DNA of 29,956 nucleotides from positions 1 through 29,956 of IMG/VR virus record IMGVR_UViG_3300021960_000343. One strand, written 5' to 3'. This DNA comes from a virus. How positions within the stretch are numbered: position 1 is the first letter of the stretch; each line of letters begins with the position of its first letter. The notes beneath the pieces were generated by a model. That model was not told the DNA's origin. It ran no database searches and worked only from the letters and a program-made list of their open reading frames with translations. Below are positions 22,950-29,184 of the stretch, piece after piece. Made by a program: the position numbers and the translations under genes.

Positions 22950-23342
22950 ATGAAAGAACTTATTAGCATCGACGAAGTATGCAAAATAGCTAATATCTCT
23001 GTACCAACCGTCTACCGGCGCTTAAAGGTCGGTAACTTCCCAAAACCAAAGAAAGTCCCGTCCAAAGCAGCCCGCGGACGCAAAAAAGTCAACCGCTGGG
23101 AACGCGGCGAAGTCATAAGATGGCTACTCAAGGGCAACGATCCAAAATGGATCAAGCAGCCCATCACACACAAAGAACTGTTCGGTAAAGAAGCCTTGCA
23201 GCTAGATGATGCGGCTAGGTTAGCCGAAGGCGCGACCGATATATACGACTTCGAGCCTGTCGAGGAACCACCCAAGACAAAACTCTATATAGCGTTAATA
23301 GGAGCCTTGTTGGCTGGCATCGCCGTCATGTTGTTTACATGA
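22950..23342 (+). CDS. AlpA/excisionase-like DNA-binding protein with C-terminal membrane anchor
   Basis: This 130-residue protein has AAAGGAGA upstream of its ATG. Residues 4-60 form a winged-helix of the AlpA/HTH_17 excisionase-like type: 'LISIDEVCKIANISVPTVYRRLKVGNFPKP', a basic wing (SKAARGRKKVNRW) and 'ERGEVIRWL'. An acidic linker follows. Residues about 111-129 (LYIALIGALLAGIAVMLFT) form a perfect transmembrane helix at the extreme C-terminus, i.e. a tail anchor. AlpA-like proteins control excision or transcription; membrane tethering of one is unusual. It has its own promoter carrying the tandem operator and is another candidate binder of those sites. It overlaps the next gene by four bases (ATGA). 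Confidence 0.8.
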   Translation: MKELISIDEVCKIANISVPTVYRRLKVGNFPKPKKVPSKAARGRKKVNRWERGEVIRWLLKGNDPKWIKQPITHKELFGKEALQLDDAARLAEGATDIYDFEPVEEPPKTKLYIALIGALLAGIAVMLFT

Positions 23343-23641
23343 AGGAAGACCTCAAAGAAAAATGGTGGGCGTGGCACAAACAAAACCCAGAGTTCTATAA
23401 ACTCTTCGAACGCTTCACCTTCCAAGCTATCGAGGGTGGACACTCTCGCTTTTCCGCTTGGCTAATCGTTAATCGCATCCGGTGGGAGACCATGATCGTC
23501 ACCACCGGCGACGACTACAGAATTTCCAACGACTACATAGCCCTGTATGCGCGGCTCTTCATGCACGAGCATCCGCAATACAAAGGCTTCTTCAGAACGA
23601 AACCGATGAAGCGGGCAAGCTTCAATGGAGAAACATCATGA
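23339..23641 (+). CDS. Conserved phage protein, function unknown
   Basis: This 100-residue protein has many aromatic residues. 'FERFTFQAIEGGHSRFSAWLIVNRIRWET' and 'YRISNDYIALYARLFMHEHPQYKGFFRTK' match a family I recognise from phages and prophages of Proteobacteria, frequently near replication or recombination genes; I know no activity for it. It is translationally coupled (ATGA) to the AlpA-like gene upstream and to the next gene. Confidence 0.78.
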   Translation: MKEDLKEKWWAWHKQNPEFYKLFERFTFQAIEGGHSRFSAWLIVNRIRWETMIVTTGDDYRISNDYIALYARLFMHEHPQYKGFFRTKPMKRASFNGETS

Positions 23642-23931
23642 AAGTCCTAACCGTCAACATGCACTCAGCTACAGGCCAAGCGCAGCCACTCATCTATAAA
23701 GACGTCACCGATTGGACGTGGGATGACAAAGCCCTGAAGATCACGCTCGACGACGACACCATCGTCCAGCTCAACCCCGCATACGTCATTGGCGTAGTCT
23801 GGCGCGAGGAACTCGAACCAGAACAACCCGAACTCTGGGATGACGAAGATGATATCGAGATTGTCGATGGTATTCTAGACGTAGCATCAATACATGGAAC
23901 ATGCGACAACGATGAGGACGACCTACCATGA
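23638..23931 (+). CDS. Small acidic phage protein, function unknown
   Basis: I chose the ATG at 23638, in the ATGA overlap with GGAG seven bases ahead, giving 97 residues; the frame is open further upstream but that part overlaps the previous gene. The N-terminal half is beta-rich (KVLTVNM, ALKITLDDDTIVQL, AYVIGVVW). The C-terminal 40 residues are extremely acidic (EELEPEQPELWDDEDDIEIVDG ... DNDEDDLP). Very acidic small phage proteins are sometimes DNA mimics or inhibitors, but nothing specific supports that here. Confidence 0.7.
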   Translation: MKVLTVNMHSATGQAQPLIYKDVTDWTWDDKALKITLDDDTIVQLNPAYVIGVVWREELEPEQPELWDDEDDIEIVDGILDVASIHGTCDNDEDDLP

Positions 23932-24218
23932 ACGGCATACGACCCAAATTCACAAGAACACCAGACGGCAGCCTCACAGCAAAAGCCTGTATGGACATCT
24001 GCCGGTTCTGGGCCGAAGAGGCAGACTTCGAAGGCAACACCACCGAAGCCAATAAGTGGCATCACCTCTTCAAAGACTTCCGACTGTCCGAAGACCTCGG
24101 TCTCCACGCATGGGTCACCTGCCCATTCATCGAAAACAAACTCGCCGAAGAGGCAGACAAGTGGAAAGACCGATATGTCCCGTGGGAAGATCGACGACTA
24201 CTGGTAGAATTTTCATAG
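23928..24218 (+). CDS. Small phage protein, function unknown
   Basis: This 96-residue protein starts in an ATGA overlap. 'ACMDICRFWAEEADFEGNTTEANKWHHLFKDFRL' suggests paired helices; several Trp and Cys residues are present but no metal-binding spacing is clear. It is the last gene of the operon that begins at 22950 and is followed by a strong terminator. Confidence 0.7.
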   Translation: MNGIRPKFTRTPDGSLTAKACMDICRFWAEEADFEGNTTEANKWHHLFKDFRLSEDLGLHAWVTCPFIENKLAEEADKWKDRYVPWEDRRLLVEFS

Positions 24219-24244
24219 ACCAGCAGTTGCCAGCCACGGTCCTT

Positions 24245-24269
24245 GACCCGCGAACCGCGGGTCTTTTTT
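24245..24269 (+). terminator. Factor-independent terminator
   Basis: The 8-bp stem GACCCGCG/CGCGGGTC (24245-24252 with 24256-24263) is followed by six T. It ends the operon 22950-24218. Confidence 0.9.
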
Positions 24270-24285
24270 GCTCGAAGCTCCGACC

Positions 24286-24311
24286 GACTTAATTTTTTAA
24301 AAAATTAAGTC
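24286..24311. repeat. 26-bp perfect AT-rich palindrome upstream of a promoter
   Basis: GACTTAATTTTTT is followed directly by its exact complement, ending one base before the -35 box of the next promoter. The position matches an UP element; it could also bind a dimeric protein. Similar shorter TTTTTAAAAA palindromes lie near the promoters at 27.8, 29.15 and 29.72 kb. Confidence 0.85.
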
Positions 24312-24340
24312 TTGACATCTATGCGATTTTATGCGATAAT
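24312..24340 (+). promoter_or_regulatory. Near-consensus sigma70 promoter with tandem ATGCGA operator
   Basis: TTGACA (24312-24317), 17-bp spacer, GATAAT (24335-24340). ATGCGA occurs at 24321-24326 and 24331-24336, exactly 10 bp apart, overlapping the -10 box. Start expected near 24347. Confidence 0.85.
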
Positions 24341-24345
24341 GCTTT

Positions 24346-24387
24346 ATCGGTTGGAAAAAGCCAGCCGATTGGGACGGGCAAGTCCCA
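24346..24387 (+). promoter_or_regulatory. Structured 5' leader with GGGCAA hexaloop
   Basis: The leader begins with a 9-bp hairpin (ATCGGTTGG AAAAAG CCAGCCGAT, 24346-24369). Directly next is TGGGAC GGGCAA GTCCCA (24370-24387), a perfect 6-bp stem with loop GGGCAA. The same loop on different stems occurs in three more leaders downstream. Confidence 0.75.
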
Positions 24388-24421
24388 CGCTCTTTGACAA
24401 TTTAAACTACGGAGGTTCACC

Positions 24422-24883
24422 ATGAGTGAAGCTAACCCTACCCCTGTGTTCGTTTACAACGATGGAGGCCGAAAGGCCGCAGGCTACAAAGGCAGCGCAG
24501 ACGACTGCGTTTGTCGAGCCATCGCCATCGCAGCGCAACTCCCCTACCAACAGGTCTATGACCGACTGGCAGAAGGAAACGCCTCGCAGCGTAAATCGAA
24601 ACGCACGGGCAAGCAGTCCCGATCAGCCCGTAACGGTATCTATACCAAGCGTAAATGGTTTAAGGACTACATGCTTGAACTAGGCTTCGTCTGGACCCCT
24701 ACGATGCAGATCGGCAGCGGGTGCCAAGTCCACCTCAAAGCTGATGAGCTACCGGGCGGACGTATCATCTGCTCAGTATCTAAGCATTACGTCGCAGTCA
24801 TCGACGGTGTTATCAACGACACCTACGATTGCTCCAGAGACGATAAGCGATGCGTCTACGGCTACTGGACCATGCCTCAATAA
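24422..24883 (+). CDS. Papain-like-fold cysteine peptidase/amidase-like protein
   Basis: This 153-residue protein has ACGGAGG ahead of its ATG. The sequence shows 'DDCVCRAIAIA' (C29 on the first helix), 'SVSKHYVAVIDGVINDTYD' (H122 followed by D133) and a basic loop in between. A Cys near the start of a helix, followed by a beta-strand His and a later Asp/Asn, is the order of papain-like or C39-like enzymes, and this pattern recurs in a family of phage proteins. Catalysis is inferred; targets could be host proteins early in infection. It is a single-gene cassette with its own promoter, structured leader and terminator. Confidence 0.65.
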   Translation: MSEANPTPVFVYNDGGRKAAGYKGSADDCVCRAIAIAAQLPYQQVYDRLAEGNASQRKSKRTGKQSRSARNGIYTKRKWFKDYMLELGFVWTPTMQIGSGCQVHLKADELPGGRIICSVSKHYVAVIDGVINDTYDCSRDDKRCVYGYWTMPQ

Positions 24884-24889
24884 CCACGG

Positions 24890-24918
24890 CCCCCGGTCCA
24901 CGGATCGGGGGTCTTTTT
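24890..24918 (+). terminator. Factor-independent terminator
   Basis: CCCCCG (24890-24895) pairs with CGGGGG (24906-24911), followed by TCTTTTT. Confidence 0.85.
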
Positions 24919-25242
24919 GCGTCGATCACGGCCCACGGGGTAACAAATTGAACGCGCTTTCCTTATATATAGAGCCAAAATCAAAAAAATATTTTTTAGC
25001 AAAAATGGCCGTAACCGGTGTAACCGTGTAACTTTGGGCAAAAAGTCTTTTATATATATAGACTTAGAAGAAACACAAAGTAGAAATCAAAAATGTAACG
25101 TAACCAAAGTTTGTGTAACCTGTAGAGGGCGAAAGTGCGTTAAGGGGGTCGTGGCAAATTTTTTTTAAAAATATTTTTCTGGCTATATATAAACAAAGCG
25201 GTTAATTTGTGGTAAACTATCGGTAATTAACTGGAGTTTGTC
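24919..25242. other. Gene-free AT-rich region with GTAAC iterons (candidate origin or packaging site)
   Basis: I see no credible gene between 24884 and 25242. The region holds GTAAC or GTAACC on the plus strand at 24940, 25011, 25020, 25028, 25095, 25100 and 25115. It also holds three TATATA-type boxes (near 24964, 25052 and 25184), long A/T runs (for example near 24982-24998 and 25157-25178) and a hairpin AAGTCT/AGACTT (25043-25067). Direct repeats beside AT-rich DNA are typical of replication origins; position just before the small terminase gene also fits a packaging (pac/cos) site. Neither is proven. Confidence 0.55.
25031..25046 (+). promoter_or_regulatory. Weak fifth GGGCAA hexaloop hairpin
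   Basis: ACTTT GGGCAA AAAGT forms a 5-bp, mostly A-U stem with the same loop as the four leaders. It is not linked to a clear promoter or start codon, and the last bases can instead pair in the AAGTCT/AGACTT hairpin, so it may be chance. Confidence 0.35.
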
Positions 25243-25881
25243 ATGGCACGACCAAAGAAGACCGACACTGCAAAATCCACACCTGTCGTGGCCAAGCGTG
25301 GCCCCGGCAGACCGAAGGCAACCCGGACGCAGCAATTGACGCGACGGCAAGAGCTGTTTGTCAAAGAGCTGGTTTCGAAGGATGGCCAGATCACCATGAG
25401 GGAAGCGGCAATCAATGCCGGGTATCCTGTTAGCTCGGCGCATACCCGGGCATACGAATTGACCAATCCGCACATAAGCCCGCATGTTGTGGCAGCGATC
25501 CAAGCTTACCGGGCGGAACTGGACGAAAAGTTTGGCGTGACATACCAGCGGCATTTGCGTGACTTGCAGGTGATCCGTGACATGGCACTCCAGAACGGCG
25601 CATATTCGGCAGCCGTCCAAGCCGAATATCGACGGGGGCAAGCGCAGGGCGACATCTATGTCAGCAAATCAGAAATACGCCACGGCAGCATCGACAGCAT
25701 GAGCAAAGATGAAGTGCTGAAGGCGTTGCAGGAGATTAAACAAAGCTATGCCCCGATCACTATCGACGTTACTCCCGAAGGACAAAACAATCCCCAGAAC
25801 CGCGACAAAGCGCGAGTCCGACTTTTGGCAAATGATGAAGACGGGGATTTCAAAGACATCGCGGAAGCTGAGAACGACTAG
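25243..25881 (+). CDS. terS: Terminase small subunit
   Basis: This 212-residue protein has TGGAG 7 bases before its ATG. The core is a terminase_2-type helix-turn-helix: 'LTRRQELFVKELVSKDGQITMREAAINAGYPVSSAHTRAYELT' (about 28-72), followed by a coiled-coil oligomerisation region ('VVAAIQAYRAELDEKFGVTYQRHLRDLQVIRDMA'). Small terminase subunits form rings that recognise the packaging start site and recruit the large subunit. The N-terminus has basic ARPKK and GPGRPK, AT-hook-like motifs for minor-groove binding, next to a very AT-rich upstream region. The large subunit is not in the window. The 3' end overlaps the nuclease gene by up to 134 bases in another frame. Confidence 0.85.
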   Translation: MARPKKTDTAKSTPVVAKRGPGRPKATRTQQLTRRQELFVKELVSKDGQITMREAAINAGYPVSSAHTRAYELTNPHISPHVVAAIQAYRAELDEKFGVTYQRHLRDLQVIRDMALQNGAYSAAVQAEYRRGQAQGDIYVSKSEIRHGSIDSMSKDEVLKALQEIKQSYAPITIDVTPEGQNNPQNRDKARVRLLANDEDGDFKDIAEAEND

Positions 25882-26227
25882 GCTTGAAACTTGGGCTATG
25901 CCCGGGGTGCCTGACGTTTTAATCTGCGACGAAGAGGGACACTTTCATTTTGTAGAGCTGAAGGTCACGGGGGGCAAAGCCGTCGAGTTGCGTCCCCATC
26001 AAGTGGCTTGGCTTTCAAACCACAGTCATGCCAGCGCGTGGGTTTTGGTCTTGAAGAAAAAGACGAAGACACTGCCGCAGCGCATATGCCTTTACCCTGC
26101 CAGCGCAGCGATGGACCTGAAGCTGGAAGGCTTGGAAGTCGACCCGCTTTACGAAGAAACCGACACGATTTGTTGGGATTTCATTTTGGACTTGATTTGT
26201 CCCATAGGATCGCATAATATCGCATAG
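25748..26227 (+). CDS. VRR-NUC / Holliday-junction-resolvase-like endonuclease
   Basis: The core shows PD-(D/E)xK nuclease residues: 'TRLETWAMPGVPDVLICDEEGHFHFVELKVTGGKAVELRPHQVAWL'. The Asp of GVPDV and the E-x-K of VELK are the metal-binding residues, and the Gln of PHQVAWL is the usual following Gln. An upstream ESDFW segment also looks family-like, which favours the ATG at 25748 despite a 134-base overlap with terS; the ATG at 25832 is the alternative. Such enzymes cut branched or flapped DNA and may resolve replication or packaging intermediates, which suits the place beside terS. A promoter for the next gene lies within its last 40 bases. Confidence 0.75.
   Translation: MPRSLSTLLPKDKTIPRTATKRESDFWQMMKTGISKTSRKLRTTRLETWAMPGVPDVLICDEEGHFHFVELKVTGGKAVELRPHQVAWLSNHSHASAWVLVLKKKTKTLPQRICLYPASAAMDLKLEGLEVDPLYEETDTICWDFILDLICPIGSHNIA
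26192..26225 (+). promoter_or_regulatory. sigma70 promoter with triple TCGCAT-type operator
   Basis: TTGATT (26192-26197), 17-bp spacer, TAATAT (26215-26220), inside the end of the nuclease gene. TCCCAT (26200), TCGCAT (26210) and TCGCAT (26220) are spaced exactly 10 bp apart. Confidence 0.75.
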
Positions 26228-26254
26228 TCTCTTTTAACTTACGGAGGATATGAG

Positions 26255-26446
26255 ATGGAACACAACATTTTGTTTGAAGAAGAGTTACCGTTGAATCACG
26301 AGCCTAGCTTAGATCATTGGGCGCATCTTATTGCTAAAGATGAAATAGATAACGGTGGGAATAACTACGACTATGAGTATGAACAGGCGTGGCATTATTT
26401 GGATGCGGAGTTCAACTACAACTATGAGCACAGGGAGCAAGCGTGA
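26255..26446 (+). CDS. Small acidic protein, function unknown
   Basis: This 63-residue protein is rich in Asp, Glu, Asn, Tyr and His, with ACGGAGG seven bases before the ATG. It includes 'LDHWAHLIAKDEIDNGGNNYDYEYEQAWHYLDAEFNYNYEHRE'. No family recognised. It is first in a four-gene cluster (26255-26967) under the triple-site promoter. The leader shares 'CTTTTAACTTACGGAGG' with other cassette leaders here but lacks the GGGCAA hairpin. Confidence 0.7.
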   Translation: MEHNILFEEELPLNHEPSLDHWAHLIAKDEIDNGGNNYDYEYEQAWHYLDAEFNYNYEHREQA

Positions 26447-26628
26447 TGAAAGATTATGAGATGGAACAGAAATACCTTGAAGCCGCACAGGCAGATTATG
26501 AAGCGCTGTATAAAGACCGCGACATGATCCATTATTTGGCGGAGCTTTACGTCGCACTGCACAAGCTGGACCCGGAAAACTACAACATTGATTCGCACTG
26601 GTCGCTGGCCGAGGAGGTAGACGCATGA
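26446..26628 (+). CDS. Small helical protein, function unknown
   Basis: This 60-residue protein starts at the ATG at 26446 (TGATG overlap with the previous stop; GGGAG 8 bases upstream), not at the GTG one codon earlier. Helical, charged: 'MEQKYLEAAQADYEALYKDRDMIHYLAELYVALHKLDPENY'. No known domain. It overlaps the next gene by four bases. Confidence 0.7.
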   Translation: MKDYEMEQKYLEAAQADYEALYKDRDMIHYLAELYVALHKLDPENYNIDSHWSLAEEVDA

Positions 26629-26852
26629 CGTATGACGAACGACACGGCGGCCCGTTTGATCGTGGGGGCGCAGACTTTTGGTATGGCCGCGGGTTTAATC
26701 CGCATTATTACAAGGGGGCAACCTACTCGACCGACCGGGTTGAGCTTGCCGACATGACACCGGAGGAAATAACCGCTTATACCGTGGGCTATCGGGAAGC
26801 CGAAGAGCGCGGGGATCAAAAAGACTGGGGGGATGATTGTGTTTCTGCTTAA
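26625..26852 (+). CDS. Small conserved phage protein, function unknown
   Basis: This 75-residue protein has GAGGAGG seven bases ahead of an ATGA overlap start. 'YDERHGGPFDRGGADFWYGRGFNPHYYKGATY' and 'MTPEEITAYTVGYREAEERGDQKDW' match a small protein family that I recognise from many marine phages; it may be part of a nucleic-acid-binding or early takeover function, but nothing is established. It contains GGGGGCAACC in its coding sequence without a hairpin. Confidence 0.78.
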   Translation: MTYDERHGGPFDRGGADFWYGRGFNPHYYKGATYSTDRVELADMTPEEITAYTVGYREAEERGDQKDWGDDCVSA

Positions 26853-26967
26853 CTTGTTTGGCCGTTTGTTCTGGGGCAAAGAGCAATGGGAAGAATTTGA
26901 ACGCAAGCAACGGCAGCCCAAACCGATGCGCCGCCAGCCTATAAGGGCCAAGCGCAAGCGACGCTAA
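26833..26967 (+). CDS. 44-residue microprotein with hydrophobic head and basic tail
   Basis: It reads from the ATG at 26833, overlapping the previous gene by 20 bases. The N-terminus MIVFLLNLFGRLFW is hydrophobic enough to insert in a membrane interface, the centre is charged (GKEQWEEFERKQRQ) and the last 17 residues are strongly basic (PMRRQPIRAKRKRR). Gene order and fit up to the terminator support a real gene; the ribosome site (GGGGGG touching the ATG) is poor. A membrane-associated or RNA-binding early peptide is possible but speculative. Confidence 0.5.
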   Translation: MIVFLLNLFGRLFWGKEQWEEFERKQRQPKPMRRQPIRAKRKRR

Positions 26968-26980
26968 TTTTTGAAAAAAT

Positions 26981-27007
26981 AATCCCGCTTGACCGCGGGA
27001 TTTTTAT
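26981..27007 (+). terminator. Terminator with a -35 box in its loop
   Basis: AATCCCGC (26981-26988) pairs with GCGGGATT (26995-27002), followed by TTTATT. The six-base loop is TTGACC, which is also the -35 box of the next promoter. Confidence 0.8.
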
Positions 27008-27023
27008 TCGTTATGATATGCGA
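26989..27023 (+). promoter_or_regulatory. sigma70 promoter overlapping a terminator, with one ATGCGA site
   Basis: TTGACC (26989-26994), 17-bp spacer, TATGAT (27012-27017). A single ATGCGA follows at 27018-27023. The leader is short (about 30 nt), ends in ACGGAGGG and lacks the GGGCAA hairpin. Confidence 0.65.
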
Positions 27024-27053
27024 TAAATCTTATATCACAACGGAGGGTAAACC

Positions 27054-27797
27054 ATGTTAAAGACTATTGAAATTAGCGCCGCCACGAAGACGGCAGGCAT
27101 TGCGGTAACCTACCGCGCAGGCACCGGCGAGAAATACGGAACATGTCCGGCCTCTTGCAAAATGAATTGCAGCGGCAAGGGGGCGGAACAAATCGACGCC
27201 GAATATCTGGACGCATTGCTGGACGCCGTGCCCAGCAAGGGCGTGTCGTTTACTTACTCGCATTTTGGCTGGCACCTTTGGGCCGATAAGCTTGCGCCGG
27301 GTAAAACCGTTATCAACTACAGCACCGAAAGCATGATAAGCGCCGCGGCAGCGTCGCGAGCCGTGCCGACTGTTGTGGTCGTCGCGGAATCCGAATGGGG
27401 GGACGGCAAGACACTGCGGGCACCTTTATTTGGTGGCACCAATAGCCGCGGGCATTTTGTGCAAACGGGATCGGTCCGGGTAGTCCGCTGCCCGGCAGAA
27501 TATCGCGCCGGATTTAGCTGCCGCGATTGTGGCAACGGCGAGCCTTTATGCGCCCGGCTGGATCGGGATTATATCATCGGCTTTACAGCGCACGGGTCCA
27601 GCAAGAAAAAGGCCGCCGACGTGACGACCCGCGGGGGATGTTATGCCGACGCTGGCCATTGCCGCATTTGGTGGAATGAAACCGCAAACGGGCAGCAAGA
27701 TGAAACCGACGCGGAAAAGGTCCGGCGCTTTGCGAAGGGATTGCCGCCGCGGTCGATTATCCGGCACCATGTTGCCGGGGATATTGGGGCCGAATAA
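27054..27797 (+). CDS. Cysteine-rich phage protein (gp88/DUF7227-like)
   Basis: This 247-residue protein has nine Cys in conserved-looking groups: CPASCKMNC (C31, C35, C39), C146, CRDCGNGEPLC (C156, C159, C166) and GGCYADAGHC (C196, C203). The spacing suggests metal or iron-sulfur binding. 'FTYSHFGWHLW' and 'VVVAESEWGDGKT' lie between. The layout recalls phage gp88-type proteins (DUF7227), whose function is not established; the family name is given from memory and is tentative. Codons here favour CGG, CCG and GGG, unlike the virion genes. Single-gene cassette with its own promoter. Confidence 0.75.
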   Translation: MLKTIEISAATKTAGIAVTYRAGTGEKYGTCPASCKMNCSGKGAEQIDAEYLDALLDAVPSKGVSFTYSHFGWHLWADKLAPGKTVINYSTESMISAAAASRAVPTVVVVAESEWGDGKTLRAPLFGGTNSRGHFVQTGSVRVVRCPAEYRAGFSCRDCGNGEPLCARLDRDYIIGFTAHGSSKKKAADVTTRGGCYADAGHCRIWWNETANGQQDETDAEKVRRFAKGLPPRSIIRHHVAGDIGAE

Positions 27798-27814
27798 CTT
27801 TTTAAAAAATAAGC

Positions 27815-27843
27815 TTGCAATCTATGCGAGATTATGCGACATT
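27815..27843 (+). promoter_or_regulatory. sigma70-type promoter with tandem ATGCGA operator
   Basis: TTGCAA (27815-27820), 17-bp spacer, GACATT (27838-27843; weak -10). ATGCGA at 27824-27829 and 27834-27839, again 10 bp apart. The layout is nearly identical to the promoter at 24312. Confidence 0.7.
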
Positions 27844-27845
27844 AT

Positions 27846-27874
27846 AGGGGCCGCTCGGGCAATGGGCGGTCCTT
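27846..27874 (+). promoter_or_regulatory. Leader hairpin with GGGCAA loop
   Basis: GGGCCGCTC (27848-27856) pairs with GGGCGGTCC (27864-27872) with two G-U pairs and can extend by two more pairs; the loop is GGGCAAT. It lies between the promoter and the ribosome site of the DUF932 gene. Confidence 0.75.
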
Positions 27875-27898
27875 TTAACTTTTACGGAGTGTAAAATC

Positions 27899-29089
27899 AT
27901 GACTTATCAAACAAACGCAATCGCGCACGGCATCGGCAATTCGGCAGTATCTTCGCAATGGTACAGCCGCCCAGACGATCAAAAGTTTTTGTCGCTGGAC
28001 GACATGCTGGCCTTTAAGAAAATCGACGCCCAGCGCATGACATCCCGCACGGTCGACACGCACAAAATGCGCATCGTCGGGGAAGTCGACCAGAGCCGTC
28101 CCAGTGTCGGCGAAATATTTGTGGAATATAACGACGACAACGGGCGGGACCATTTAAACACCCCGACCAATTGGAGCTTTGGACAGCTTGCCCAGCTTGC
28201 GGGGGCACCGTCTGGATATTTGAAAGACTTGCCCGCCCCGCTTGCGGCGGATTGTATTCAATGGGGTTTACGCTATAACCGCGGGCGGGAGCTGGTCAAA
28301 GTTTACGGGCACCAAACCGACGGCGGCGAGCTACGGGCCGCAACTGGCCCCGACTATGGCCGGATTTTTGACTGGGAAATTTTGGAACCGATCAAAAACC
28401 TTGTGGACGCGTCCGGCGGTCGCTGGAAAGTGCCCGGCATGATGACCGGCAGCCGCAACGGTTTGGCCGTTTACGATCCAGAAATCCCCGTGAGCATGGA
28501 AACGACGACGCTATTTGCATCGGATCGGGACGTTTTCGTTTTCTTGGTCGACGACCGCAACCCTATCGAGGTCGGCAAGCTTGCGAACGGCGAGCCCGAT
28601 TTGATGTTTCGGGGTTTTTATGCGTGGAACAGTGAGACCGGCAGCAAAACCGCCGGGATCGCTGCAATGTATCTCCGCGGGGTTTGCATGAACCGCAATC
28701 TGTGGGGCGTCGAAAACTTTCAAGAAATTAAAATCCGGCATACTAAATTCGCCCCCGACCGTTTCGCCATGGAAGCCCGCCCAGCTCTGGAAAGCTTCGC
28801 GCATGGGTCGACCACAACATTTGTCGAAGGCGTCGAAGCGGCCAAGGCGGCCAAGGTGGCACGGGACGACGACGACCGGCTGGACTTTTTGACCAAGCGG
28901 GCGGGATTATCTGGACGCATGGCCAAGGCAGCGGCGGCCCGTCACATTGTTGAAGAGGGGCGCCCCGTCGAATCCGTCTGGGATGCAGCGCAAGCGATTA
29001 CCGCAATCGCCCGCGACATTCCCCACCAAGATGCTCGCATTGATATGGAGCGCAAGGCGGGGGCATTGCTGGACAAGGTCGCAGCATAA
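27899..29089 (+). CDS. DUF932-family phage/plasmid-like protein
   Basis: This 396-residue protein starts with the ATG after TTTACGGAGTG. 'WSFGQLAQLAGAPSGYLKDLPAPLAADCIQWGLRY', 'LRAATGPDYGRIFDWEILEPI' and 'GFYAWNSETGSKTAGIAAMYLRGVCMNRNLWGVENFQEIKIRHT' are the characteristic segments of DUF932 (TIGR03299), found on phages and plasmids. The family is often highly expressed or early and is suspected to bind single-stranded DNA, but the role is unproven. Full length for the family. Single-gene cassette: promoter with tandem operator, GGGCAA leader hairpin, then terminator at 29117. Confidence 0.85.
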   Translation: MTYQTNAIAHGIGNSAVSSQWYSRPDDQKFLSLDDMLAFKKIDAQRMTSRTVDTHKMRIVGEVDQSRPSVGEIFVEYNDDNGRDHLNTPTNWSFGQLAQLAGAPSGYLKDLPAPLAADCIQWGLRYNRGRELVKVYGHQTDGGELRAATGPDYGRIFDWEILEPIKNLVDASGGRWKVPGMMTGSRNGLAVYDPEIPVSMETTTLFASDRDVFVFLVDDRNPIEVGKLANGEPDLMFRGFYAWNSETGSKTAGIAAMYLRGVCMNRNLWGVENFQEIKIRHTKFAPDRFAMEARPALESFAHGSTTTFVEGVEAAKAAKVARDDDDRLDFLTKRAGLSGRMAKAAAARHIVEEGRPVESVWDAAQAITAIARDIPHQDARIDMERKAGALLDKVAA

Positions 29090-29093
29090 AACC

Positions 29094-29143
29094 CAGCGCC
29101 GCGACGCTGCAGAACTGGCCGCCTTCGGGCGGCCTTTTTTTTT
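29094..29143 (+). terminator. Hairpin plus factor-independent terminator
   Basis: CAGCG CCGCGA CGCTG (29097-29112) follows the stop codon, then GGCCGCC TTCG GGCGGCC (29117-29134) and nine T. The same two-hairpin layout follows the gene at 29655. Confidence 0.9.
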
Positions 29144-29147
29144 AGCT

Positions 29148-29181
29148 TTACTTTTTAAAAAGTTATCGCATATAATCCCAG
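29148..29181 (+). promoter_or_regulatory. sigma70 promoter with TCGCAT operator
   Basis: TTACTT (29148-29153), 17-bp spacer, perfect TATAAT (29171-29176). TCGCAT (29166-29171) is followed 10 bp later by the degenerate TCCCAG (29176-29181). A palindrome CTTTTTAAAAAG (29151-29162) lies in the spacer. Confidence 0.85.
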
Positions 29182-29184
29182 ATA

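Noticed and set aside
24744-25031. A 95-codon plus-strand frame running into the AT-rich region
   Set aside because: It overlaps the peptidase-like gene and its terminator, then runs through low-complexity A/T sequence; no ribosome site.
25971-25995. GGGCAA within the nuclease gene
   Set aside because: The flanking bases do not form a stem that leaves GGGCAA as the loop; treated as a chance coding match, as are those near 9936, 10330, 11273, 14838, 23128, 24606 and 26876.
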